A stretch of 64,000 bases of DNA. It comes from Burkholderiaceae bacterium (GTDB taxonomy: Bacteria; Pseudomonadota; Gammaproteobacteria; Burkholderiales; Burkholderiaceae_C). Positions within the stretch are counted from its first letter, which is position 1. Every line of letters begins with the position of its first letter. The stretch covers positions 46,014-110,013 of the forward strand of contig JAGOPK010000017.1 in NCBI GenBank assembly GCA_017992055.1. Direction: 5' to 3'. A model generated the notes under the pieces. It worked only from the letters and a program-made list of their open reading frames with translations. It was not told the origin of the DNA and ran no database searches. The position numbers and the translations under genes are program-made. Positions 22,499 through 31,160 of the stretch are shown in pieces.

Positions 22499-25400
22499 GC
22501 GACAAGGCCTGGCAGCCCGCCTACAGCGCCGACGGCCAGCCCTGCAGCCGCGAGCGCTTCTATGCGCTGGCCTGCGATCCGTCGCGCAGCATCGTCGTCG
22601 AGGCCTGTGCCGGTGCCGGCAAGACCTGGCTGCTGGTGTCGCGCATGCTGCGTGCGCTGCTGGCCGGCGCGCGGCCGCACGAGATCCTGGCCATCACCTT
22701 CACGCGCAAGGCCGCCGGCGAAATGCGCGAGCGCCTGCACGGCTGGCTGGCCGAATGGGCCGAGGCCGATGCGCCGCGCCGCGAGGCCGAGCTGCGCGCC
22801 CGCGGCCTGGACGCGGCCGAGGCCGCGCGGCTGGCGCCGGCCCTGGCCGGCCTGCACGAGCAGGTGCTGGCCGGCGGCCGGCCGCTGGCCATCAGCACCT
22901 TCCACGCCTGGTTCTCGCAGCTGCTGCGCGCCGCGCCGCACGAGCTGCTCGACGGCCTGGGCCTGCAGCCCGGCATGGCCCTGCTGGAAGACACCGAGGA
23001 GCTGTGGCCCGAGCTGCTGCGCCGCTTCCATGCCCAGGTCGAGCGCGATGCCGCGCTGCGCGCCGACTATGTGGCCCTGCTGGCCGAGCAGGGCCGCAGC
23101 CGGCTGCTCGACTGGCTGGCCGCCGCGCTGTCGCGGCGCACCGAGATCGAGCTGGCCGACGAGGCCGGCACGCTGGACGACGGCGTGCCACCCGCGGCCG
23201 CGCTGTGGCCGGCCTGCGCCGGCCTGGACGATCCGGCGCAGCGCCTGTTGCAGGACGCGGGGCTGCGCGCCACGCTGGACCGGGCCGCGCGCACGCTGGG
23301 CGCGCAAAAGGGCAAGAAGGCGCGCGACGCCAGCGATGCACTGCAGGCCGCACTGCAGTCCGCACTGCAGGGCAACGAGGCGCGGGTGGCGGCCGAGGTC
23401 GCGTTCGCCGCGCTGTTCACCGCCAAGGGCGAGCCGCGCAAGCTGGGCGAGCTGGCCGAGTTCGAGGCCGCGGTCGAGGCGCTGCAGACGCTGGACGCGC
23501 AGCGCCGCCAGCAGCAGGCCCATGTCGCGCACCGGCGCATGGCCGGCCTGGTGCGGCGCCTGCTGCAGTGCTGGGCGGCGCTCAAGCGCGCCCGCGGCCT
23601 GGCCGACATGAACGACCTGGAGCGCTGCGCCCTGGCCCTGCTGGGCGATGCCCGGCTGTCCGGCGAGGCCGGCTGGATGCAGCAGCGCCTGGATGCGCGC
23701 GTGCGCCACCTGCTGATCGACGAGTTCCAGGACACCAGCCCGCTGCAATGGCATGCCCTGGTCGGCTGGCTGTCGGCCTATGCCGGCGCCGGTGGCGGTG
23801 GCGCGCAGCCGCCGTCGGTGTTCATCGTCGGCGATCCCAAGCAGAGCATCTACCGCTTTCGCCGCGCCGAGCCGCGCGTCTTTGCCGCCGCGCGCGACTT
23901 CGTGCAGCAGGCCCTGGGCGGCGTGCTGCTGGCCTGCGACCACACGCGGCGCAGCACGCCGGGCGTGATCGGCCTGCTCAACCAGGTGTTTGCCGAGGCC
24001 CGGCAGGAAGGCGCGCTGGCCGACTGGCGCGACCACACCACCGAGCGCGACGAGCAGGACGGGCCGACGCTGCAGGCCCTGCCCGAGGTGCTGCGCGCCG
24101 ATGATGCGCCGGCCATCGCCGGCGCGCAGGGGCCGCGCGACGTGCTGCGCCAGCGCCGCAGCGAGCCCGAGACCCAGCGCCGCGCCCGCGAGGCCGCGCA
24201 CGTGGCCGATGCCATCGCCGAGCTGGTGCAGGTCCAGGGCCTGGCGCCGGGCGAGATCATGGTGCTGTCGCGCAAGCGCCAGAGCCTGGGCCTGGTGGCC
24301 GAGGCGCTGCGCCAACGTCACCTGCCCTGCGTCGCCGCCGAGGAGCTGGACCTGGCCACGCTGCCCGAGGCCAGCGACCTGATCGCGCTGCTGGATGTGC
24401 TGGCCTCGCCGGCCCACGACCTGTCGCTGGCCCAGGTGCTGAAGTCGCCGCTGTTCGGCGCCGACGATGCCGCGCTGCTGGCCCTGGCCCAGCGCGCCGA
24501 GCAGGCCAAGCTGCCCTGGTGGTTTGCATTGCAGGACTGGAACGAGGGCGCGCCGGTGCCGCTGGACCGGGCCCGCCAGGCCCTGGCCGCCTGGGCGCCC
24601 TGGGTGGCGCAGCTGCCGCCGCACGACCTGCTGGACCGCGTGGTGCACGAAGGCCAGGCGCTGCAGCGCCTGGTGGCCGCCGCGCCGCCCGAGCGCCGTG
24701 CGCTGGCCCGCCATGCGGTGCAGGCCCTGCTGGCCCAGGCCCTGGCGCTGGACGGCGCGCGCTATGCCACGCCCTATGCCTTTGTGCGCGCGCTGCGCCG
24801 CCGCGCCATCGGCGTGCCGGCACCGGGCGCGGCCGATGCGGTGCAGCTGCTCACCGTGCATGGCGCCAAGGGCCTGGAGGCCGAGTGGGTGTTCCTGGTC
24901 GATTGCGATCCCGAGCCCCTGCATGCCGGCCGTCCCGGCGTGATGGTCGACTGGCCGGTGGCCGCGCCGCGTCCGCTGTCGGTGGCCCTGGTGGCCAGCG
25001 ACAGCCGCTGCCCGCCGTCGCTGGCGGCACTGGAGGCCGACGAGGCGGCGCTGCAGTCGCGCGAGGCCATGAACCTGCTCTACGTGGCCATGACCCGCGC
25101 CCGCGAGCGCCTGGTGATCAGCCGCACCGAGCCGCGCAGCGCCCAGCCGCGCTCGTGGTGGTCGCGGCTGGCGCCGCGGGCCCAGGCCTGGGCGCCGCCG
25201 CCGGCCGCCGCCGGCCACAGCGCCGAGGCCGGCCTGCTGCTGCCGCAGCTGCCCGAGCTGGCATCGGCCGAGGCCGGCGCGGCGCGCAGCGGCGGCGCCT
25301 GGGGCCTGGCCGACGACGACCTGGCGGCGCGCCTGGGCCAGGCCGTGCACCGCTGGCTGGAATGGGCGGCGCGGCCGGCCGGTGCGCCGGACGAGGCCTT

Positions 25401-25845
25401 CGACGCTGACGCCAACGCTGACGCCCTGGCCCGGGCGGCGGTGGCCGAGTTTGCGCTGCCGCCCACGCGCGCCGCCGAGGTGCTGCGCCTGGGCCGCCAG
25501 GTGCTGGGCAGTGCCGAGCTGGCGCCATTCTTCGACGCCGGGCGGCTGGACTGGGCCGGCAACGAGGTGCCGATCGCCGTCGACGGCCAGGGCCTGCGCA
25601 TCGACCGCCTGGTGCGCCTGCGCGCCGGTGCCGACGGCCAGGCCGCCGCCTGGTGGGTGCTGGACTACAAGCTCAACCATGCGCCCGAGCAGCTGCGGGA
25701 CAACCGCCTGCAGCTGGCGCGCTACCGCGACGCCGTGGCGCAGATGGTGGCGGCCGAGACGCCGGGCCTGGCGGTGCATGCGGCCTTTGTCACCGCCGGC
25801 GGGCGCCTGGTGCGCCTGGAACCCGGGACTCAAGCCGGGAACTGA
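22495..25845 (+). CDS. AddA-like UvrD/RecB family helicase-nuclease
   Basis: Probable motor and nuclease subunit partner of the preceding AddB-like protein, for resection and recombinational repair of DNA breaks. In 1116 residues all SF1 motifs are visible: EACAGAGKTWLL (Lys43), AITFTRKAAGEM, ISTFHAW, LLIDEFQDTSPLQW (Asp409, Glu410), IVGDPKQSIYRFRRAE, LLTVHGAKGLEAEWVFL and NLLYVAMTRARERLV. The C-terminal nuclease carries VLDYKLN (Asp1057, Lys1059) followed by QLARYRDAV. Start codon overlap with the upstream gene indicates coupled synthesis. Naming it addA would need phylogeny; RecB without a RecC/RecD context is less likely. Confidence 0.85.
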   Translation: MSDKAWQPAYSADGQPCSRERFYALACDPSRSIVVEACAGAGKTWLLVSRMLRALLAGARPHEILAITFTRKAAGEMRERLHGWLAEWAEADAPRREAELRARGLDAAEAARLAPALAGLHEQVLAGGRPLAISTFHAWFSQLLRAAPHELLDGLGLQPGMALLEDTEELWPELLRRFHAQVERDAALRADYVALLAEQGRSRLLDWLAAALSRRTEIELADEAGTLDDGVPPAAALWPACAGLDDPAQRLLQDAGLRATLDRAARTLGAQKGKKARDASDALQAALQSALQGNEARVAAEVAFAALFTAKGEPRKLGELAEFEAAVEALQTLDAQRRQQQAHVAHRRMAGLVRRLLQCWAALKRARGLADMNDLERCALALLGDARLSGEAGWMQQRLDARVRHLLIDEFQDTSPLQWHALVGWLSAYAGAGGGGAQPPSVFIVGDPKQSIYRFRRAEPRVFAAARDFVQQALGGVLLACDHTRRSTPGVIGLLNQVFAEARQEGALADWRDHTTERDEQDGPTLQALPEVLRADDAPAIAGAQGPRDVLRQRRSEPETQRRAREAAHVADAIAELVQVQGLAPGEIMVLSRKRQSLGLVAEALRQRHLPCVAAEELDLATLPEASDLIALLDVLASPAHDLSLAQVLKSPLFGADDAALLALAQRAEQAKLPWWFALQDWNEGAPVPLDRARQALAAWAPWVAQLPPHDLLDRVVHEGQALQRLVAAAPPERRALARHAVQALLAQALALDGARYATPYAFVRALRRRAIGVPAPGAADAVQLLTVHGAKGLEAEWVFLVDCDPEPLHAGRPGVMVDWPVAAPRPLSVALVASDSRCPPSLAALEADEAALQSREAMNLLYVAMTRARERLVISRTEPRSAQPRSWWSRLAPRAQAWAPPPAAAGHSAEAGLLLPQLPELASAEAGAARSGGAWGLADDDLAARLGQAVHRWLEWAARPAGAPDEAFDADANADALARAAVAEFALPPTRAAEVLRLGRQVLGSAELAPFFDAGRLDWAGNEVPIAVDGQGLRIDRLVRLRAGADGQAAAWWVLDYKLNHAPEQLRDNRLQLARYRDAVAQMVAAETPGLAVHAAFVTAGGRLVRLEPGTQAGN

Positions 25846-25947
25846 AAAAACCCGCAGGCACCCCGTTGTTCGCCGCTTTGCGCCGGGGCCTGCCGCGGTT
25901 CAATCGCGGCAACTCCAGGCCCTGCGCACGCAGACGCCCATGCCGCC

Positions 25948-27759
25948 ATGACGCCCGCTCAACCCCATGATCGCTCAGCCGCCTCCGGCCAGGCCGTGCG
26001 CCGGCTGGGGCGTTTCCAGCTGCTGCGGCTGCTGGGCAAGACGCGGCGCTCGATGCAGTGGCTGGTGGCCGACGAGCGGGGCGGCCAGGGCACCGAGCTG
26101 GTGCTGGTGATGCCGCGCCAGCAGCCGGCCGATGGCGAGGCCCTGGCGCGCTGGCTGGCCGCGGCCCAGCGTGCGGCGCGCATTGCGCATCCAGGCCTGG
26201 CCCAGCCGGTGGAGGTGGGCGAGCAGGAGCACTGGCCCTTCATCGCCTACGACCGCGAGCGCAGCGTGCTGCTGTCCGAGCGCATCGGCTCGCGTGGCCT
26301 GGCGCCGTCCGAGCTGGTGCCGGCGGCGGTGCAGGCCCTGGAAGGCCTGGCCTTCGCCCACGAGGCCGGCATCGTGCACCACGACCTGCACAGCGGCATG
26401 CTGATGCTGGCCGATGGCGGCGGCGGCCGGCTGATGGGCCTGGGCGTGGTGCAGAGCGACAACGGCTCCGGCCTGCAGGCGCGGCGCCAGGAGGCCGAGC
26501 GCGACGTGCTGGCCATGGGCCTGGTGCTGCACCATGCGCTGGCCGGCCAGCCGGCGCTGGAGCAGGCCGATGTGATGGAGGCGGTGGCGCTGATGCCGCC
26601 GCTGGGCCGCGAGATCGTGCGCCTGCCCTGGCTGGAGACACACAGCATCCCCGAGCCGCTGCGCGCCATCGTCAACCGCGCCACCGACCGCCAGGAGCGC
26701 CAGCGCTACCGCAATGCGCGCACGCTGGAGCGCGCGCTGTCGGGCTGGCTGCGCACCCATGGCGACGGCGATGCCGGTCCGCTGGCCCTGCTGCTGGACC
26801 GCATGCGCAGCGCCGGCCTGCTGCCGGCCATGCCCGGCGGCATGCGCCGAGCGGCCAAGCTGGCCGGCATGGAGCAGCGCCATGTCAGCGAGATGGCCGA
26901 CATCGTGCTGGAGGACATCGGCCTGTCCTTCGAGCTGCTGCGCCAGGCCAACAGCGCCGCCGTGCGCGGTGCCATGGGCGCCGGCGGCGGCAGCATCCTC
27001 ACCGTGCGCCGTGCCATCGCCCTGCTGGGCCTGGAAGGCGTGCGCCGCGCGGCCCAGGTCATGAGGCCCTGGCCCGGCGCCATGGACGAAGCCCAGGCGG
27101 CCGAGCTGGAGCGCCAGTTCGAGCTGGCGCGCCGCGCCGGCCGCATCGCGCAATGGCTGCGCCCGGCCGGCTACGACGCCGAGCTGGTCTATCTGCTGGC
27201 CCTGCTGCAGCGCCTGGGCCGGCTGGTGGTGCAGTACCACTTTCCCGAAGAGGCGGCGCAGATCCGCCGGCTGATGCAGCCGGCGCCATCGCCCAAGCCC
27301 GGCGAGCACGACGAGCCGGGCATGAGCGAGGAGGGCGCGGCCTTCGCCGTGCTGGGCGTGGACCTGGAGGCGCTGGCCCAGGCCGTGGCCCAGCTGTGGG
27401 GCTTCGACGATGCCGTGCAGCAGATGATGCGGCGCCTGCCGCTGGCCGCGCCGGTGCGCCACTCCACCGCCGATTCCGACCTGCTGCGCATCAGCGCCAG
27501 CGTCGGCAACGAACTGGTCGACCTGCTGGCGCTGCCGGCCCACCATCGCCAGGCGGCGCTGCTGCGCGTGGCCCAGCGCTATGGCCGCATCCTCGATGTC
27601 AGCCTGGCCGACCTGCAGCAGGCGGCGCAGGGCATCCAGCCCGGCAGCCGCGAGGCACCCGCCGCCGCCGCCGCCGAGGCCGGCGCCGCACGTCCGGCGG
27701 CGGCTTCGGGTCCGGGTGCAGGTCCGGGCGCGACCAACACGGCGGGCCAGGGTTCATGA
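25948..27759 (+). CDS. Pseudokinase-HDOD signalling protein
   Basis: A 603-residue cytoplasmic protein. Residues ~20-270 follow a Hanks-type Ser/Thr kinase fold but lack catalytic features: the glycine loop is replaced (LLGKTRRSMQW), the strand-3 Lys is Val54 (LVLVMP), HRDLKPSN reads HHDLHSGM (144-151), and DFG reads GLG (164-166). Residues ~275-500 resemble an HDOD domain: LSFELLRQANSAAVRG, then TVRRAIALLGLEGVRRAAQVM and LLQRLGRLVVQYHFPEEA. The tail is Ala/Gly/Pro-rich. It probably binds or scaffolds partners rather than phosphorylates. The stop overlaps the next start (ATGA), and the next gene is an intact kinase of the same layout, so the two arose by duplication or act together. Confidence 0.7.
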   Translation: MTPAQPHDRSAASGQAVRRLGRFQLLRLLGKTRRSMQWLVADERGGQGTELVLVMPRQQPADGEALARWLAAAQRAARIAHPGLAQPVEVGEQEHWPFIAYDRERSVLLSERIGSRGLAPSELVPAAVQALEGLAFAHEAGIVHHDLHSGMLMLADGGGGRLMGLGVVQSDNGSGLQARRQEAERDVLAMGLVLHHALAGQPALEQADVMEAVALMPPLGREIVRLPWLETHSIPEPLRAIVNRATDRQERQRYRNARTLERALSGWLRTHGDGDAGPLALLLDRMRSAGLLPAMPGGMRRAAKLAGMEQRHVSEMADIVLEDIGLSFELLRQANSAAVRGAMGAGGGSILTVRRAIALLGLEGVRRAAQVMRPWPGAMDEAQAAELERQFELARRAGRIAQWLRPAGYDAELVYLLALLQRLGRLVVQYHFPEEAAQIRRLMQPAPSPKPGEHDEPGMSEEGAAFAVLGVDLEALAQAVAQLWGFDDAVQQMMRRLPLAAPVRHSTADSDLLRISASVGNELVDLLALPAHHRQAALLRVAQRYGRILDVSLADLQQAAQGIQPGSREAPAAAAAEAGAARPAAASGPGAGPGATNTAGQGS

Positions 27760-30218
27760 GTCTGGCCACCGCCGCGGCCGAGCTGCCATCGCGGCTGCCC
27801 TCCACCCCCCTGCCACCGACCGTGCCGCTGCGCGCCGGCCAGCACCTGGGGCGTTTCCGCCTGCTGGCCGAGCTGGGCCGTGGCGCCCAGGCCACGGTCT
27901 GGCGCGCGCTGGACGAGCGCCTGCAGCGCGAGGTGGCGCTGAAGCTGTTCAGCTTCGCCCCCGAGGCCGGCCACAGCCAGGCCGCCGACGAGGCCGGCGG
28001 CTGGCTCCACGAGGCCCGCGCGGTCAGCCGGCTGTCGCATCCGCACATCGTGCCGGTGTTCGACGCCGACCTGGTCGACGGCCGCGCCGCCCTGGTGTTC
28101 GAGCTGGTGCCCGGGCCGACGCTGTCCGAGACCCTCAAGCGCAATGGCGCGATGCCGGCGCGCGCCGCGGTGGAGCTGATGCTGGGCGTGGTGGATGCGC
28201 TGCGCATCGCCCATGAGCAGGGCATCGTGCACCGCGACCTGAAGCCGTCGAACATCCTGATCGATGCCGCCGGTCGCGCACGGGTGATGGATTTCGGCAT
28301 CGCCGCGCGCATCGCGCCCGGCGCCGCCGCGCCCACCGAGCGCCTGATCGCCGGCACGCCCGGCTACCTGTCGCCCGAAGGCGCGCGCGGCGATGCGCCG
28401 TCGCCGCAGATGGACGTGTTTGCCGCCGGCGTGATCCTGGCCGAGATGCTGCAGGGCCAGCGCCTGCTGCAGGAACGCGATGTGCGCCGTGCACTGGAGC
28501 GGGTGCAGAGCGAGGACCTGCAGCTGGCCGACTCGGCCGCCGCCGACGACCGCTTGCGCGCCCTGGTGCAGCGCGCGCTGGCGCGTGATCCGGCAGCACG
28601 CTTCGACAGCGCCGCCAGCCTGCGCGACGCGCTGATGCAGTGGCTGGAGCCGCCCGACGAGGTGCTGCCGCTGGAAAGCACTGGCCACGGCACGCTGGAC
28701 TTCCTGCTGCGGCGCATGCGCCACAAGAGCGACTTTCCGGCGCTGTCGCAACGTGTGGTGCGCATCCAGCGCATGGCCGCCTCCGAGAGCGAGACCCTGC
28801 CGCGCCTGGCCGACGAGATCCTGCAGGACGTGGCCCTGACCGGCAAGCTGCTGCGCCTGGTCAACAGCGCGCACTTCCGCCGCGACCCGCAGGGCGTGGC
28901 CACGGTGTCGCGGGCGGTGGCCCTGGTCGGCCTGGCCGGCATCCGCAACCTGGCGCTTTCGCTGGTGCTGGTCGAGCACATGAAGGACAAGGCCCATGCC
29001 CAGCGTCTGCGCGAGTGCTTTCTGCGCGCGCTGCTGGCCGGCCAGATGGCGCAGGAGCTGGTGGGCAATGCGCGCGAGGCCGAGGAGGCTTTCCTCGGCG
29101 CCATGTTCTACAACCTCGGGCCGCTGCTGGCCGAGTACTACTTTCCCGACGAGGCCGATGCGGTGCGCGAGCAGCTGGCGCGCACGCCCAGCGACGGTCG
29201 CACCCATCCCGACACCGTGGCCGACCGCGTGGCCGCCCAGGTGCTGGGCCTGGGCTGGGAGGCGCTGGGCATGGGCGTGGCCCGCCACTGGGGCCTGCCC
29301 GAGGCGCTGCAGCAGTGCATGCGCCGGCCCAGCAGCGCCTCGCCGTCCAAGCTGCTGCCGCCGGGTCACGAGCGCCTGCGCTGGCTGGCCGTGGCCTCCA
29401 ACGAAGCCGCCGAGGCGCTGTGGGCGCACGAGGGCGAGGCCCTGGTGCCGCTGCTGGACGGCGTGTCCGGCCGCCACGGCCGCGCGCTGGGCCTGGGCAC
29501 CAGCGACCTGCGCCGCGCCGCCGAAAACGCGCACCGTGCCTTGCACGAGATGGCGCCGGCCCTGGGCCTGACGCTGCCCAAGCGCCAGTCCGGGCTGGTG
29601 GCGGCCGACGCGGCCGCCGGCGCCGGCAGCACCGATGCCACGCTGCTGGTGGCGCCCGAGCCGGCCGCGGCACCGGCGCCGGTGGTGGCAGCCGTGGCCG
29701 AGATGCTGTCGGCCGGCCTGGCCGACATCACCGACCTGCTGGCCGCCGACACGGTGCAGATCAACACCGTGCTGCGCCGCGTGCTGGACACCATCCACAC
29801 CGCACTCGGCTGCCGGCGCGTGGTGTTCTGCATGCGCGATCCGGCCACCGGCCGGCTGCGTGGCCGCTTCGGCCTGGGCGACCAGGCCGAGGCGCTGGCG
29901 CGCGAGTTCCAGATCTGCGCCACGCCGGCGCCGGGATCGGGCGGCGTGACCGACCTGTTCGCCCGCGCCTGCCAGCAGGGCACGGACTCGGTGCTGCCCG
30001 ACCTGGCCGATGCGCGGCTGATCCCGGCCCTGCCGGCCTGGTTCCGCCAGCGCGTGCCCAGCGGCGCCTGCCTGCTGCTGCCGTTGATGCTGCGCAATGC
30101 GCCGTTTGCGCTGATCTATGCCGACCGCGCCGGCAGCCTGCCGCTGGGCGAGCGCGAACGCTCGCTGCTGCGCTCGCTGCGCAACCAGGCGGTGCTGGCC
30201 TTCCGCCAGGCCGGCTGA
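27756..30218 (+). CDS. Serine/threonine protein kinase with HDOD and GAF domains
   Basis: An 820-residue multidomain signalling protein with no membrane helix. The kinase domain (~31-290) keeps every key element: glycine loop ELGRGAQATVW, VALK (Lys63), HRDLKPSN (159-166), DFG (179-181) and GTPGYLSPE (200-208). The HDOD domain (~310-520) shows LTGKLLRLVNSAHFRR, VSRAVALVGLAGIRNLALSLVL and FYNLGPLLAEYYFPDE. A GAF-like domain (~655-815) follows, with LGCRRVVFCMRDPATGRLRGRFGLG. It is translationally coupled to the pseudokinase-HDOD gene. Substrate and input signal are unknown; GAF suggests a small-molecule or redox cue. A GC hairpin and the convergent SRP RNA gene lie just downstream. Confidence 0.8.
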   Translation: MSLATAAAELPSRLPSTPLPPTVPLRAGQHLGRFRLLAELGRGAQATVWRALDERLQREVALKLFSFAPEAGHSQAADEAGGWLHEARAVSRLSHPHIVPVFDADLVDGRAALVFELVPGPTLSETLKRNGAMPARAAVELMLGVVDALRIAHEQGIVHRDLKPSNILIDAAGRARVMDFGIAARIAPGAAAPTERLIAGTPGYLSPEGARGDAPSPQMDVFAAGVILAEMLQGQRLLQERDVRRALERVQSEDLQLADSAAADDRLRALVQRALARDPAARFDSAASLRDALMQWLEPPDEVLPLESTGHGTLDFLLRRMRHKSDFPALSQRVVRIQRMAASESETLPRLADEILQDVALTGKLLRLVNSAHFRRDPQGVATVSRAVALVGLAGIRNLALSLVLVEHMKDKAHAQRLRECFLRALLAGQMAQELVGNAREAEEAFLGAMFYNLGPLLAEYYFPDEADAVREQLARTPSDGRTHPDTVADRVAAQVLGLGWEALGMGVARHWGLPEALQQCMRRPSSASPSKLLPPGHERLRWLAVASNEAAEALWAHEGEALVPLLDGVSGRHGRALGLGTSDLRRAAENAHRALHEMAPALGLTLPKRQSGLVAADAAAGAGSTDATLLVAPEPAAAPAPVVAAVAEMLSAGLADITDLLAADTVQINTVLRRVLDTIHTALGCRRVVFCMRDPATGRLRGRFGLGDQAEALAREFQICATPAPGSGGVTDLFARACQQGTDSVLPDLADARLIPALPAWFRQRVPSGACLLLPLMLRNAPFALIYADRAGSLPLGERERSLLRSLRNQAVLAFRQAG

Positions 30219-30234
30219 GGGCGCCACAAGGAAC

Positions 30235-30264
30235 AACGCCCCGGACCGTGAGGTCCGGGGCGTT
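30235..30264. terminator. Hairpin between the kinase gene and the SRP RNA gene
   Basis: A perfect 13-bp stem, aacgccccggacc (30235-30247) with ggtccggggcgtt (30252-30264), has a gtga loop. It lies 15 bases beyond the 3' end of the SRP RNA on the reverse strand, followed there by gttcctt, and 16 bases beyond the kinase stop on the forward strand. U-runs are weak on both sides, so it may be a bidirectional terminator or a 3'-end processing barrier. Confidence 0.6.
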
Positions 30265-30278
30265 GGCCGCTTGAAGAA

Positions 30279-30379
30279 GGTGACGAGCCTTGGTCTCGGC
30301 ACTGGTCGCAACGGTTGGGGCTGCTTCGTTCCCGACCTGACCCGGTTGGCCGCGCTTCCATGCGAGGAGGCCCGTCACC
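30279..30379 (-). ncRNA. ffs: Signal recognition particle RNA (4.5S RNA, small bacterial type)
   Basis: The reverse strand of 30317-30343 carries the universal SRP helix-8 sequence ggtcaggtc, then a GGAA tetraloop, then gaagcagcc, which binds Ffh. The predicted ends pair: ggtgacgggcc at 30379-30369 with ggctcgtcacc at 30289-30279, giving a ~101-nucleotide hairpin RNA of the expected size. Exact ends are inferred from this pairing. A reverse-strand TACAAT at 30389-30384 is well placed as -10, so transcription would start within the last bases of the Crp/Fnr gene. A 13-bp hairpin lies beyond the 3' end. Confidence 0.92.
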
Positions 30380-31067
30380 CTCGATTGTAGGTCATTGCCG
30401 CCAGCTCGGTGTCCAGGCGGCGCACGCGCAGCGAGCCGTCGTCGCCGCGCTGCAGCTCGCCGCGGCGTTCCAGCTGGCTCAGCACGCGGCAGACCATCTC
30501 GCGCGAGGCGCCCAGCAGCCGCGCCATCTCGGTGCGGCTGACGCGGCCCGGCACCTGCCACCAGCCGTCGGCCTGGGCCTCGCCCAGCTCGCAGAGGTGG
30601 CCGATGACGCGCGCATGCACATCGTCCAGCGCCAGCGAGGTGATGCGCCGGTTGGCCTCACGCAGGCGCTGCACCAGGGCCTGCAGCAGGGTCTGGCTGA
30701 GCAGGGCCGACTGCAGCAGGCAGCGGCGGAAGGCGCTGCCGGGCAGCACCAGCCACTGCGAGGCCTGCATGCAGCGCAGCGTGGCGCCGTGGGCCTGGCC
30801 GTCGAGCAGGGTCTTCTCGCCGAAGAAATCGCCCGGTCGCAGCACGCCCATCAGCAGCATGCGGCCGTTGTCGGCGGTGCGCAGCAGCTGGGCCTGGCCG
30901 TCCAGCAGCACGAACAGCTGGTCCTGCAGCTCGTCCTGGCGCACCACCCGCGCGCCACGGCCCAGCTGCAGCAGCTGGCTCTGGGCGGCCAGCTCGGCGG
31001 CCTGGGCCTGGCTCAGGCCGCACAGCAGCGGCAGCCCAAGCAGCAGGTCGGGGGTCGGCAAGTGCAC
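30375..31067 (-). CDS. Crp/Fnr family transcriptional regulator
   Basis: A 230-residue regulator: an N-terminal cyclic-nucleotide-binding-type beta barrel (~15-130, with GDFFGEKTLLDG) and a C-terminal winged helix with VSRTEMARLLGASREMVCRVLSQLERRGEL as the helix-turn-helix. There is no Fnr-type N-terminal cysteine cluster. The arginine-serine phosphate-binding signature of cAMP-binding Crp is not evident (FGEKTLLDGQAHGATLRC), so the ligand is unclear. The start is GTG. Its 3' codons overlap the 5' end of the SRP RNA gene by about five bases and include the likely -10 of that gene. Confidence 0.85.
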   Translation of the reverse strand: MHLPTPDLLLGLPLLCGLSQAQAAELAAQSQLLQLGRGARVVRQDELQDQLFVLLDGQAQLLRTADNGRMLLMGVLRPGDFFGEKTLLDGQAHGATLRCMQASQWLVLPGSAFRRCLLQSALLSQTLLQALVQRLREANRRITSLALDDVHARVIGHLCELGEAQADGWWQVPGRVSRTEMARLLGASREMVCRVLSQLERRGELQRGDDGSLRVRRLDTELAAMTYNRG

Positions 31068-31160
31068 GTGGATCGGGGCAGTGTTTCCGGATGTGAAACC
31101 ATCATAGCCAGCGCCCCCGCGTGCCCCGGCGGCGCCCCCCCTGGTCGAAGCCCGGGCCGG

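Noticed and set aside
25940-25951. Three-codon leader frame (Met-Pro-Pro-stop) overlapping the pseudokinase ATG
   Set aside because: So short that it arises easily by chance; no ribosome site precedes it.
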